Positions 35,719 to 44,595 of a DNA stretch of 64,000 nt are shown here, piece after piece (within the stretch, counting starts at the first letter, position 1; each line of letters opens with the position of its first letter). Both the position numbers and the translations under genes were made by a program. The notes beneath the pieces were generated by a model. The model was not told the origin of the DNA and did not search any database. It saw nothing but the letters and a program-made list of their open reading frames with translations. This DNA comes from Pseudaminobacter sp047739745 (lineage in GTDB: Bacteria; Pseudomonadota; Alphaproteobacteria; Rhizobiales; Rhizobiaceae), in the NCBI RefSeq assembly GCF_047739745.1, contig NZ_JBLLVA010000005.1, forward strand, positions 62,001 through 126,000, read 5' to 3'.

Positions 35719-36068
35719 GACAAACAGAAAGGCGTTGTTCGAGGAACTACATGCGGGGCGAAGCAGGTTGCGTGCCAGAGCGTATGCCGGCTTGTTAACC
35801 GATCGGATGTGTTAAGGTTAATGATTGGTATACGTTGCGGAGTAGAGAGCTGTATGGCACGTTGAAACCACTCCAGCAGCGGTCGCCTCGCGGCGATCGG
35901 CAGCACTTCAGTCAAGGTTTTTGGGAGAGCAGGGGGGCTCGACCGGCCGTCCAGCAGAAACGCTGGGCGGCTTTTTTCTTGGTGATTCGCCCATGCCGGG
36001 GTTAGAGGCTGCAGGCGCCCGCGCCCGACTTGGATGCTGCGAAGGGTTGCCGTGTAGCTGGAGACAAG
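35719..36068 (+). other. Gap with orphan plus-strand terminator, possible small RNA
   Basis: No protein frame fits here. A strong intrinsic terminator lies at 35946-35977: GCCGTCCAGC and GCTGGGCGGC around a 6-base loop, then six T. No plus-strand gene precedes it within 2.5 kb, so it should end an unannotated transcript. The region 35830-35945 is GC-rich with self-complementary stretches (CGCCTCGCGGCG). A small RNA is the simplest explanation. Confidence 0.5.
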
Positions 36069-36797
36069 ATGACCGAGCGGAATCCAAATGAATATGACGG
36101 GGCCGATAAGGTTCGCCGCCGCGGCGAGCCGATGTTCAATTTGCCCGGCATTGTGATCGCGGCCATCGGCCTTTGCGTCGGCATCCATCTGCTGCGCGTC
36201 TACGTGCTGACGCAGGAGCAGGATATCGGGGTTCTGTTGCGTGCGGCCTTTATCCCGATCCGCTATTCGGGGCAGTTCATCATCGACGTCTATGCCTTCA
36301 CCAGCCCTTTCACCTATGCGTTCCTGCACGGCGGCGTTGCGCACCTGCTGGTCAACATGATCTGGCTTGCCGCCTTTGGCTCCCCACTGGCAAACCGGCT
36401 GGGAGCGCTGCGGTTTTCGCTGTTCTGGGCCGTGTCGGGGCTTGCCGCCGCCGGGCTGCACTACGGCCTGCATCCGCTGGACCAGGCACCGTTGGTCGGC
36501 GCCTCCGGCGCGATTTCGGGCATGATGGGGGCTGCCGCGCGATTCGGCTTTCATATCGATCGTTCGTCCGGGAAGCCGGCTTTCGCCGGCCTGCCGCTGC
36601 CGGTGGCAGCCGTCTTTCGTTCACGCACCGTCGTGACGTTTCTGGTCGTGTGGATGATCGTCAACCTGGTCACCGGCATCGTGGGCTTTGCGCCCGGCGA
36701 GGCGGACCGCATCGCGTGGGAAGCGCATGTCGGCGGCTTTCTGGTCGGTTTCTTCGGCATCCAATTTTTCGAACCAAAGCGGATGTCGCAGCGTTAG
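36069..36797 (+). CDS. Rhomboid family intramembrane serine protease
   Basis: A 242-aa protein with about six membrane spans. The catalytic Ser is in GASGAISGMMGA and the catalytic His in WEAHVGGFLVGFFG; the upstream oxyanion segment is FLHGGVAHLLVNMIWL. Starting at ATG 36069 it begins MTERNPNEYDGADKV, with GGAGACAAG upstream. Rhomboids cleave single-span membrane proteins; the substrate is unknown here. It follows the orphan terminator and precedes a CBS-domain gene. Confidence 0.92.
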   Translation: MTERNPNEYDGADKVRRRGEPMFNLPGIVIAAIGLCVGIHLLRVYVLTQEQDIGVLLRAAFIPIRYSGQFIIDVYAFTSPFTYAFLHGGVAHLLVNMIWLAAFGSPLANRLGALRFSLFWAVSGLAAAGLHYGLHPLDQAPLVGASGAISGMMGAAARFGFHIDRSSGKPAFAGLPLPVAAVFRSRTVVTFLVVWMIVNLVTGIVGFAPGEADRIAWEAHVGGFLVGFFGIQFFEPKRMSQR

Positions 36798-36935
36798 GGA
36801 AAGCCTGTGTACTGCGGTACGCCGCAAATTGGGAGCCGCTTGAAATGATCCCGATCCCGGCGCACCATGGTTGCGACGGGGCAAGCTTTTGCGGATGTCC
36901 GCGACGGCTTTGAAGATTACGAATAGGAGGTCGCC

Positions 36936-37376
36936 ATGGTCGCCATGACCGTGAAGGCAATTCTGGAAGAGAAAGGCCACGATGTTTTCACGCTTGGTCC
37001 CAACGAGAAGTTGGCTGATGCGGTAAGAATCATGGTCGATCACCGGGTCGGCGCGCTGGTGATCACCAATGGCGACCATAAGATCGTCGGTATACTGTCG
37101 GAGCGCGACATCGTCCGGACCCTCGCCAGGGAAGGCGCGGCCGCGCTGGATCAGGCTGTTCGCATCGCGATGACCCCGAAGGTCAACATCTGCAACGAAC
37201 ATCATACCGTCAACGAAGTCATGGAGATCATGACCAAGGGAAGGTTTCGGCATCTGCCGGTTGAGAAAAACGGCCTGCTCGATGGCATCGTTTCGATCGG
37301 CGACGTGGTCAAGCGCCGTATCGAGGAAGTCGAACGCGAGGCCGAGGAGATCAGGGCGTATATCGCAACTGCTTAG
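36936..37376 (+). CDS. Tandem CBS-domain protein
   Basis: A 146-aa protein made almost wholly of two CBS motifs (VKAILEEKGHDVFTLGPNEKLADAVRIMVDHRVGALVI and AMTPKVNICNEHHTVNEVMEIMTKGRFRHLPV). Such Bateman modules bind adenosyl ligands and regulate other proteins. AGGAGGTCGCC precedes the ATG at 36936. The acidic C-terminal helix (EEVEREAEEIRAYIAT) is common in this family. It is not linked to an effector gene. Confidence 0.92.
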   Translation: MVAMTVKAILEEKGHDVFTLGPNEKLADAVRIMVDHRVGALVITNGDHKIVGILSERDIVRTLAREGAAALDQAVRIAMTPKVNICNEHHTVNEVMEIMTKGRFRHLPVEKNGLLDGIVSIGDVVKRRIEEVEREAEEIRAYIATA

Positions 37377-37405
37377 CCCCTAACGCGAGGAGCGCATCGG
37401 CTTTA

Positions 37406-37435
37406 GCCGCATTCCCGATCAATCCGGAATGCGGC
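37406..37435. repeat. Perfect 10-bp hairpin after the CBS gene
   Basis: GCCGCATTCC (37406-37415) and GGAATGCGGC (37426-37435) are exact inverted repeats with a 10-base loop. No T-run follows, so it is probably a palindromic intergenic repeat or an RNA-stabilising structure. Confidence 0.6.
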
Positions 37436-37505
37436 AAGGCGCTAAGGATAGGTGCACGGTCTTATCGTTCCGGTGGCCCGAGGCGGCGAGCCAGATGGCT
37501 CCGCT

Positions 37506-37790
37506 TCAGCCAGTGATCCTGAAGCTGGTCGGCGCCTGGTCGGCATCGGCTTCGTCAGACGTAACGCTGGTGACGGATGCCCCGGGCGGGCCGAGCCGAA
37601 AGCGTTGCAGCATCGTTGAAACCGCGGCATCCGATCCTGCGATGAGCGCTGCCACGGAGCCGTCATTCTCGTTGCGAACCCATCCGGTCAGACCGAGCCT
37701 CTCCGCCTCGTCCCGGGTCCAGACGCGGAAACTGACGCCCTGCACCCGGCCCTCGATGCGCACCAGCATCGCCTTGCGTTCACCCTTCAT
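37506..37790 (-). CDS. acyP: Acylphosphatase
   Basis: A 94-aa acylphosphatase hydrolysing acyl phosphates. The signature AMLVRIEGRVQGVSFRVWTRDEAERLGLTGWVRNENDGSV contains the catalytic Arg (VSFRVW) and the conserved Asn (VRNENDGSV). The start at 37790 or at the inner ATG (MLVRIEG) is possible. It is the last clear core gene before the Tn7-like transposition module, so its upstream flank is a candidate insertion point. Confidence 0.93.
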   Translation of the reverse strand: MKGERKAMLVRIEGRVQGVSFRVWTRDEAERLGLTGWVRNENDGSVAALIAGSDAAVSTMLQRFRLGPPGASVTSVTSDEADADQAPTSFRITG

Positions 37791-38094
37791 TGCTAGCTCC
37801 TAGATCGACGTGCGTCCTGACGGACGCATACTGTCGATCTATCTCTTTGTTGGAGCATCGGATTCTTCCGAAAACGGCTTCCACTTTGCGGTCCACCGCG
37901 CGTCCGGTTGGTGGACTCGCAAGCATCATAAGGTCCAGTCCCCTGATGCGTCATTAATTCTCGCTCAGCTTGCTAGGTAAGTAGCTGGAATCGCGATACA
38001 TTTTATAGCATCACGTCAACGCTGCTCATCGCTTACTCGCACGAAGTCTGCTCAGAATCCTTGTTTCGGCTGGGACTACCTGCTTGCGAACGTA
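37791..38094. other. Core/accessory boundary region, possible transposon end
   Basis: No gene. Next to acyP is a compound hairpin: AGATCGAC and GTCGATCT enclose TGCGTCC-TGAC-GGACGCA (37802-37841). TTGTTGGAGCATCGGATTCTT resembles a rhizobial palindromic intergenic repeat whose second half is missing after about 37893. From 37943 the sequence becomes mixed in composition, with several short repeats (GCTCA at 37963, 38024 and 38049; TGATGC and GCATCA) that could be TnsB sites. A clean TGT terminus could not be fixed. Confidence 0.4.
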
Positions 38095-38126
38095 AGAAAA
38101 CCCCCGGCCCGGAGGGGACGGGGGTT
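38095..38126 (-). terminator. Terminator of the tns operon
   Basis: Read on the minus strand, AACCCCCG and CGGGGGTT (38099-38106 and 38119-38126) pair around 12 bases and are followed by TTTTC. It lies 28 bases past the tniQ stop. Confidence 0.7.
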
Positions 38127-38153
38127 GGAAGGCTGCGGAATGCGTTCTGGTGC

Positions 38154-39983
38154 CTACGGGATGTCGGACCTGCGGTAGAGCGTTTGCTTCAGCTCGTCAG
38201 GATCGCCGACCGGGACCACTCCGGCGGCGACAAGCGCTTTCTTCACCCGCGCGAAATGCTCGCCCCGTTCCCGCGCCAACGTGTGCAGCGACACGTACTC
38301 CTGTCGGAACCGCTGCAAGTCCTCCTCGCGGACGATCGGCTGCATCCATCCGGTCACGGGATTCTTCACGGTTTCGGCTGTCAGCAATCCGTTCTCGACC
38401 AGGGCCTTTACCGCATAGGTCCCCGCGGAAAGGAGTTTCTCAAGGTCGCGCAAGGAGTGCCCCTCGTAGGCGGGGCCCGTTACGAGCGGCCGGACCTCCT
38501 CTGCATCCACGAAGACGGAAAGGAATCCCGCCTGGCCGGGATCGCGGCCCACCCGGGTGAGCTTCCCGTCCAGCACCAGCGTGACGACATCCATCACGGC
38601 GCAGCAGGAGTGCCTGGCGGCTGCGATCAGCGGGACCATTTCAGGATCGCCGTGGAGGGCCGGATCGGCATCGCGCAGCAGCCGCTCGAGAAAGTGGTCG
38701 AGATCGCTCTTGAGGAACGCATGTGCGCCCTTGACCCGGCCGCCATCCATCATCGGCTTGATGAAGGCCCGCTCCATTAGGCCACGGTCGTGTGGGCGGG
38801 GAACGTTCAGGTAGTCTCGGGCCCGTTCCATGCTCATGGACTCCGCCAGTCCCTTCAGGAGAGCCTCGGCTTCTGCCGCGTCGAACGTGACCTTGTTGTT
38901 GGCGGGGCCGCTGACACCGCTGTCTGTCAGGTTTGCCCGCTGGAGCATCCGGCGCATTCGCTTTGGGTGCAGCCCGAATTCCTGCGACGCGGACCGGACC
39001 GAGTGCTTCCGGCGCACGGCAATCTGACGGCCGAACAGAACGTCGCCGGGCCCGAAGGCCAGCGTGTCCAGGGAGTGGTCCACGATGATGTCGCGTACCG
39101 GATCGTAGGCTTTGTCGCGGCATTCGTGAGCCAGCCAGTCGTACAAGCGCCCGTACATAACCTTGGGCCCCTTGGCCGAGCGGCTGTCCTGGAAAGGAGC
39201 CTGAAGCTCGTTAAGAAACGCCCTGATCCCCGCGGTGCCCTTGTCAACGATGTGGAAGCCCGAGGCCTCACAGCGCCGTGCATCGTCGTCGTCCAAGTCA
39301 TCCAGAACAACACCAGGCCCGCGAGCCGCGACCGCGCCGACCACGAACGGGAGGTGCAGGGCCGCATACATAGGCAACCCATCAAGCCACGATCCGGCAG
39401 TCCTGCCGTCCAGTCGCCGGAGGAGATAGCGTTCGAACGGCGACGGCGAGCGCGGTACCGCAGCGTCCAGCAACGACTGCAACCGGGGAACGGCGTCCGC
39501 AACTATTCGAGATGTGTCGTGGATGACGTTCGGGCCATCGAGCTTTCCGACTTCAGCTAGAGCCATTCCGTGCTTGGCACAGGTTCGGACCCCGCGGATG
39601 AGCCACATGCTCCGGCGGTGCGGCCGGGCGGCGACGCGGCAGTCGAGGCGCTTCACGTCCTCGGCCATACAGGCGGGACACATCCGAACGCGGTTGCGGA
39701 CGAGGCTCGACTGCAGGAGGTCCTGGCCCTTGTGCCGGAACTGCCGCTTCGGGCCGCCGACACGGGTGAATGACTCCCGCAGGAGCCGATCTGGGTTCAC
39801 GCCCGCGAGGTCGGCGAGCGCGCGGACCGCCTCCGGTTCGCCGTTGATGATAGCGCGCGGGTGGATGCCGAAGTCGCGGCAGAACTCGCGCATGTCATCC
39901 CGGTAGGCCCTCGTCGCCAGCCGCGAGGCAAAGTCCGGCGGGGTCTCGTGGTTCCCGAGGTCCAAGGTCAGCGAGAGCTTCAT
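38154..39983 (-). CDS. tniQ: TniQ/TnsD-like target selection protein of a Tn7-like transposon
   Basis: A 609-aa protein with an N-terminal TniQ domain. The zinc site CPAC (102-105) with CAKHG (C135, H138) is clear, and SMWLIRGVRTCAKHGMAL is the family motif. The C-terminal 300 residues are helical and hold at least one helix-turn-helix-like stretch (HSVRSASQEFGLHPKRMRRML), as expected for a DNA-reading TnsD-type protein. It is larger than the short TniQ of CRISPR-associated elements. The ATG overlaps the tnsC stop by 4 bases. In Tn7 TnsD recognises the attachment site, so this protein probably sets the insertion site; that is inferred. Confidence 0.88.
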   Translation of the reverse strand: MKLSLTLDLGNHETPPDFASRLATRAYRDDMREFCRDFGIHPRAIINGEPEAVRALADLAGVNPDRLLRESFTRVGGPKRQFRHKGQDLLQSSLVRNRVRMCPACMAEDVKRLDCRVAARPHRRSMWLIRGVRTCAKHGMALAEVGKLDGPNVIHDTSRIVADAVPRLQSLLDAAVPRSPSPFERYLLRRLDGRTAGSWLDGLPMYAALHLPFVVGAVAARGPGVVLDDLDDDDARRCEASGFHIVDKGTAGIRAFLNELQAPFQDSRSAKGPKVMYGRLYDWLAHECRDKAYDPVRDIIVDHSLDTLAFGPGDVLFGRQIAVRRKHSVRSASQEFGLHPKRMRRMLQRANLTDSGVSGPANNKVTFDAAEAEALLKGLAESMSMERARDYLNVPRPHDRGLMERAFIKPMMDGGRVKGAHAFLKSDLDHFLERLLRDADPALHGDPEMVPLIAAARHSCCAVMDVVTLVLDGKLTRVGRDPGQAGFLSVFVDAEEVRPLVTGPAYEGHSLRDLEKLLSAGTYAVKALVENGLLTAETVKNPVTGWMQPIVREEDLQRFRQEYVSLHTLARERGEHFARVKKALVAAGVVPVGDPDELKQTLYRRSDIP

Positions 39984-41095
39984 TTCGTGACTCCCTTCGT
40001 GCAGCGCCCCTTCGGCTTGCGTGCTCCGGTAGGTTTACCGGCCTCGTCAAGAAGATCCTCATAGAGGGCGGACTCGACAGGGATGGCGGTCCAGTCTTCG
40101 GCGAGGAACGGATTGAGATCGTCGTTCCTCACTCCCGTCCGGATGGCGTACACATCCGCGAAATGGCCGATGCCGAGTTCCCCGCCGCCCTCCACCATCA
40201 GGCATTCCGCGATCGCGTCCTGCACGTACTCCAGGGCGATCCCGAACTGGTAGGTGGACGCGTGGAGAAGGCGGTGCGCGAACGCTACGGACTGAAGCTC
40301 GCTACAGCCGACGGAAGGGCAAAGAGCCACTATGTCCCTCATCATCTGAAGAACATCGGTCGCGTGCTCAGGGAATGTGAGGGTCTCGAAAGGAAGGACG
40401 CGTACCCGCCGTTTCATCGAAGCGTCGTTTTGGCAGAAGCGCGACAGCTCCGGCAGGCCGGACAGGATCAACCAGATGGGCCAGTCCGCTTCCTGCATCA
40501 TCCGCTTGAAGGTGTTCTCCACCTCCTGGGCCATGCTGTCGCACTTGATCTCGTCGCCGTGTTGCGCCTCATCGATGTGCAGAATTCGCAGGCCGAACTC
40601 CGCCATCAGCTCGCGAACGACAGGCCAGACCTTGCTGTGCTGGATTTCCCGACGGCCGTGATAGCCTAGCTTGCGGGCGATTTCGTTGCCGAGTGCCCCC
40701 AGCGTGAACGGGGAAGGTGCCACTACAGACAGCAGCGGGCACCATTCGCCTGCCTTGCCGAAGCCCTCGAACTCGGGACGGCTTGCGAAGGCATGTGCGA
40801 GCGCCCGGCTTTTGCCCGCCCCCGCCTTCCCGGTGACAACCAGCGCACGGCCCCCGCGAACCATGCCTTCCGCAGCGGCTACGCCGGGCTGCTGGCCAAG
40901 CTCGAGCAACATCGAGTCCAAAAGCCAGTCGATCTGCTCGTTGAGCTGCTCGTCGTAAACGGTTGGCAGGTAGACAGAAAGGACCCGGCCTACCGCCTCG
41001 TTCACCATCCGGCGCTTGTCGGTCTGGTTGGACACGATCCGGTTGAGGAATTTGGCGGAGATGTTGCCTACAGTCGGGGGATTCATCATGTTCAT
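39980..41095 (-). CDS. tnsC: TnsC/TniB-like AAA+ transposition regulator
   Basis: A 371-aa AAA+ ATPase. Walker A is VTGKAGAGKSRAL, Walker B is LRILHIDEAQHG, and a TniB-type WLILSGLPELSRF segment holds sensor 1. In Tn7-like elements it polymerises on target DNA and bridges the target selector to the transposase. Three bases separate it from tnsB, and it overlaps tniQ by 4, so the three are translated from one message. The start MNMMNPPTVGN has two near-adjacent ATGs. Confidence 0.9.
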   Translation of the reverse strand: MNMMNPPTVGNISAKFLNRIVSNQTDKRRMVNEAVGRVLSVYLPTVYDEQLNEQIDWLLDSMLLELGQQPGVAAAEGMVRGGRALVVTGKAGAGKSRALAHAFASRPEFEGFGKAGEWCPLLSVVAPSPFTLGALGNEIARKLGYHGRREIQHSKVWPVVRELMAEFGLRILHIDEAQHGDEIKCDSMAQEVENTFKRMMQEADWPIWLILSGLPELSRFCQNDASMKRRVRVLPFETLTFPEHATDVLQMMRDIVALCPSVGCSELQSVAFAHRLLHASTYQFGIALEYVQDAIAECLMVEGGGELGIGHFADVYAIRTGVRNDDLNPFLAEDWTAIPVESALYEDLLDEAGKPTGARKPKGRCTKGVTK

Positions 41096-41098
41096 CGG

Positions 41099-43465
41099 TC
41101 AGTCCCTCCTGAGAAAGTTCGAGCCCAGGCGACCCCGGCGGCGCGCCACGGGACGCTGCGGCTCGTCGCCATCGTCTTCTTCGTCATTGCCCGGTGCGGC
41201 TTTTGCCGCCTGATCGGCGCTGTCGTCGGCTGCCTGACTGCTGCCTTCGGCCTCCTGCGCTTCAGGCGCGTCGCCTTCCAGTCCTTCGAATGCGCGCCCC
41301 CGCTCCCCAGCGACAGTGTAGTCGAAATGCTGCACCAGTTCCTTCTCGTGCTTCAGCAGCTGGTCGTTAGACATCGTCGACGGGCCGATGCCTGCAGCTG
41401 CCGCGGAATGCCGGCCCGCCTCGCGGATGTCCCGAAGCGCGGCAAGCACGATATGCTCCCGGAGTTTCGCTACGCTGGCATGCTTGCGGCGTAGGGCAGC
41501 GCTTGCCTCCATCCACAGCGCGGCGGACACACCCTCCATGTCGAGTTCGCAGGGAACCGCGAACCACTCCGCGCCGGGAATGTTCCTGGAAACCCAGATC
41601 GTGCCAAGGTTCTCCAGGTCGGCCCTCATCCGGATGTCTGCCTGCCCGATGGACTTGCGAAGGTTGGCAACGTCGGTGGAGCGGTAATACAGCCCGAGGA
41701 AGCGCACGCCCCGGTTCTGGATGCGCCTGTTGTCCGAGAAGCCGAACACAGTCCTGATCACGTGCGGTGCAGGCGGCGGCAGCACCTTGTAGAGCGCCGC
41801 CCGCTCCTCCCAGGCGTCGTTCGGGGTCTGGCCGCCCAAGCCGGCATGCGGCGAGTTGTGGTAGACATCGACGATGTAGCGCACCAACGCCTTCCCAAGC
41901 GTTTCCGTGACCATGTGAGCGACCGCGTCCGCGTCATAGTCGCCCTTGTCGTCAACACCTGAGAACGTCCGGCCCTGGAAGAACTGCATCAGTTGCAGGT
42001 CGATGGTTTGAAAGAACCGCTCAACGACGCCGCGCGCGTCAGGATGGGAAGCCGGGCCGATTTCGTTGGCGGAGCCGATGTCTCGCACCGCGCAACGGAA
42101 CCCTGCGTCGATAAACTCGGAGCCGGAGTCGGTCGGCACCATGCCGGGCGTGCAAGCATGGTCCCAGGTGGAGCGGCAGCCTGCCGCCATCGCGACATCG
42201 GTCTTGTCGCGGCACGCCATCTCCAGTGTGCGGATCGCGGTGTCTGCGTCCGCGTTCCAGTTGAGCCGCGCGCCCAATACCACCTTCGTCGCCTCGTCGA
42301 CCGCCGCGCAGAAGACGAGCCTAACCTTGCCAAGCTTGCCGACGAGTTCCTCCGGCATGCCCTCCCAGAATTCCTGCGGGAGCTTCAAGGTCCTGAGCTG
42401 CACGCGCCAGCAGTCGAGCGCGACACGCTCGCCGGGGAACATGGCGGACTGGATGCGGCCGCTCACCTTGTGCGTCCGGCGTGCGTAGGCTTCGCCACGT
42501 CGGGCCGCGGCGACAGCATAACTGTCCAGCTTCCGGATTGCCCGTTCGAAGGTGCTCTTCGAGGGAATGGGGAGGGGAGGGAGGCCTTGCGCTGCCCGCG
42601 CCACGTTGGTCGCGGCGAACGAAGGAGCATCCGTTCCACGGAGCGGAGGTTTGCCCTGGGCCTCCCTGCGGGCGTTTTCCTCCTCGAGCGTGACCGAACC
42701 CGTCATCAGCTTGTACAGCATCGCACCGGACCCGCGGCTGCGGTCAAGGTCCGCCTGCACCCATTTCGCCATCAGGGCGACGGAATGCGGGTCGGTGATC
42801 TTCGGAGCATGATAGCCGGCACGGCCCTTGCGGTGGTCGCGAAGCGCCAGGATGTCCCATTCATGCTGCTCAAGGACGCGAATCCAGCCGCGGATGGTCG
42901 TGGGAGACGGCGCCTTCCGGCTTACTTCGGATTTCCGGGCATTGATTTTCCGGTCGGATGACCCGCCCGCCGACGCCTGACGCGCCCATCCGGAGCCTTT
43001 GACCGCTTCCTCGTCCACGCCGTAGACCAGGTTCGCCATGACCTTGCTGATCGTCCGTCTGAGCGGTTTGTCGCACAGGCTGGTCTTGCGGTCGTCGTAC
43101 ATCTGCACGACATGGCGGCAAAGCTGCCAGTAGAAAGCCAGTTCCTCCCGGTCGTTATCCGGCAAGTCCCGGAGCGACTTGATGTCGGGCGAGCGGGCGA
43201 GAAGCTTCTGGCGCGACTCCTTGTTCTGCTCGATGCGCGGATCGAGCTTGCCTGCCTGCACAAGCTCGCGGAGGTCTTTCTGGGGGAAGACCTGACGAAG
43301 TTCAGAGTTCGCCAACGGACTGGCAGTAAGCACATGCCTATCGTGGCTGATGTACTTGTAGAGGACCTCGTCGAAGCCCTCCCTGATCGCGAAGACGTGG
43401 CCCGGCTCGAACCCGTAGGTGGTCGGAGCCGAAGAGCGGAATGCGTTGCCGTTGAAGATAGTCAT
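41099..43465 (-). CDS. tnsB: TnsB/Mu-type DDE transposase of a Tn7-like element
   Basis: A 788-aa transposase. The catalytic triad fits Asp351 (VALDCW), Asp446 (TDSGSEF) and Glu482 (GVVERFF), with 35 residues between the second Asp and the Glu. Helix-turn-helix DNA-binding regions precede the core and a beta-barrel and helical region follow. The start at 43465 (MTIFNGNAF) has GGGAG at good distance. The C-terminal 70 residues are acidic and Gln/Ala-rich and end in a basic RRGRLGSNFLRRD, probably the TnsC contact as in TnsB. Confidence 0.92.
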   Translation of the reverse strand: MTIFNGNAFRSSAPTTYGFEPGHVFAIREGFDEVLYKYISHDRHVLTASPLANSELRQVFPQKDLRELVQAGKLDPRIEQNKESRQKLLARSPDIKSLRDLPDNDREELAFYWQLCRHVVQMYDDRKTSLCDKPLRRTISKVMANLVYGVDEEAVKGSGWARQASAGGSSDRKINARKSEVSRKAPSPTTIRGWIRVLEQHEWDILALRDHRKGRAGYHAPKITDPHSVALMAKWVQADLDRSRGSGAMLYKLMTGSVTLEEENARREAQGKPPLRGTDAPSFAATNVARAAQGLPPLPIPSKSTFERAIRKLDSYAVAAARRGEAYARRTHKVSGRIQSAMFPGERVALDCWRVQLRTLKLPQEFWEGMPEELVGKLGKVRLVFCAAVDEATKVVLGARLNWNADADTAIRTLEMACRDKTDVAMAAGCRSTWDHACTPGMVPTDSGSEFIDAGFRCAVRDIGSANEIGPASHPDARGVVERFFQTIDLQLMQFFQGRTFSGVDDKGDYDADAVAHMVTETLGKALVRYIVDVYHNSPHAGLGGQTPNDAWEERAALYKVLPPPAPHVIRTVFGFSDNRRIQNRGVRFLGLYYRSTDVANLRKSIGQADIRMRADLENLGTIWVSRNIPGAEWFAVPCELDMEGVSAALWMEASAALRRKHASVAKLREHIVLAALRDIREAGRHSAAAAGIGPSTMSNDQLLKHEKELVQHFDYTVAGERGRAFEGLEGDAPEAQEAEGSSQAADDSADQAAKAAPGNDEEDDGDEPQRPVARRRGRLGSNFLRRD

Positions 43466-43491
43466 GATGATCTCCCTGTGTTTGATGAAGG

Positions 43492-44100
43492 CTAGGCGCG
43501 GGCGCGCCTCACGAAGCATTCGTACGAAACCCGGGCACCGTCGCGGACCTCGAGCATGCCGTCGCCGACCAAACGGACGGCAGCGTTGAAGGCGGCTCCG
43601 CCGATGCCGGAAGCGGCGACCAGGTCGCGGAGGCGGCACCAGCCATGGAGGCCGCTCGCAATCTTAGCGACCAGGGCATCAGACGCGCCACAGGCGAGCC
43701 GCCGCGCGCGCAGCAGGAGCTGTGCGTCGTAAACATCATCGGGATGGATGTGGTCCTCAGTGCGGAGCAGGTAGATGTCGGCGAACGCCGTCCCGACCTG
43801 TTCCTTTATGAGCCGCTGCACCTCGAGGATTTGTGTCTTGGTGATCTTCTTCTTCGGCTTCACGTCAACCGCAACGCGAGTGGCGTCCCTGAGGGTCAGA
43901 AGCGCATCGAACGTGTGCTCGCCCTTCCGCCCGTCAGGCCACCTGAAGGTAACCGACGGTGGCTGATCGAGGTAATCCACCACGAGATCGCTTGCCAGCG
44001 AGATGTAGATAAAGCCGCGTTCAGGCTTGCTCTCGTAGACGTACTCCCGGTTGCCGATCACGACGGAGCCCCGGAACGAAGCAGTCGAGCGCAGCGGCAT
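43492..44100 (-). CDS. tnsA: TnsA-like endonuclease of a Tn7-like element
   Basis: A 202-aa protein with a TnsA-type restriction-fold N-domain: YESKPERGF (E23/E27), the FDALL strand (D65) and VDVKPKKK (D79-x-K81) line up with the E-D-QxK active site of Tn7 TnsA. A C-terminal winged-helix-like part follows (about 120-200). In Tn7, TnsA cuts the 5' ends so that the element moves by cut-and-paste. Its presence separates this element from Tn5053/Tn402-type elements, which lack it. No good ribosome-binding site precedes the ATG. Confidence 0.82.
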   Translation of the reverse strand: MPLRSTASFRGSVVIGNREYVYESKPERGFIYISLASDLVVDYLDQPPSVTFRWPDGRKGEHTFDALLTLRDATRVAVDVKPKKKITKTQILEVQRLIKEQVGTAFADIYLLRTEDHIHPDDVYDAQLLLRARRLACGASDALVAKIASGLHGWCRLRDLVAASGIGGAAFNAAVRLVGDGMLEVRDGARVSYECFVRRARA

Positions 44101-44153
44101 TTGACGAGACGCACGGCTCGGCTCCGGTGGAGTCCAGGACCTGGCGCGAGCGT

Positions 44154-44303
44154 TCAGCTCGCTATAGACAAGCTCCTTTCGGCGGCGTTGCCGTCACACC
44201 CCGCGCGGTCGAGCGGGGCGGCCGAGGACAGCCAGTCCGGACGGAGTTCCGAAGGCAGTGGCGCCAGCGGAATGAAACGGTCGATTGAAACCTTCTTGCG
44301 CAT
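44154..44303 (-). CDS. Small conserved-looking ORF (49 aa) upstream of tnsA
   Basis: An ATG at 44303 with purine-rich GAAAGAAAG upstream opens a 49-aa frame starting MRKKVSIDRFIPLAPLPSELRPDW. It is co-directional with tnsA, 53 bases ahead, so it would lead the operon. No domain is recognised. The basic start and proline-rich middle suggest a small DNA-binding or accessory peptide, but this is only a guess. Confidence 0.4.
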   Translation of the reverse strand: MRKKVSIDRFIPLAPLPSELRPDWLSSAAPLDRAGCDGNAAERSLSIAS

Positions 44304-44595
44304 GTCGAATTCTTTCTTTCGTGGGCGACCATTCCGAAACCGAAGTGGTTGCCATGTTGGTGATAATCTAGGCCAGGCAGAATATCGCGCGTGGACAGTC
44401 GGCACGACAGGGCGTTCTCGCATGCTCGCGAGCTGTTAGCACGGCCGCGAACAAAGTGATTTCGTACGCACCTTGCCCGTGGGAGCTGCAGGGCGGCTTT
44501 AAACCGACTGGGGAACGGCTGGCACCAAAAGGAGGAGGCGGATCGGCCGCCCCGCGGTTCTTCCTGTGTACCCACTTCATCCGATGATTGTGCCT
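44304..44595. other. Gap upstream of the tns operon
   Basis: No gene is supported. The region should hold the tns promoter on the minus strand. GCATGCTCGCGAGCTGTTAGC contains the 8-bp palindrome GCTCGCGAGC. No terminal inverted repeat could be matched to the 37.8-38.1 kb side by eye. Confidence 0.35.
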
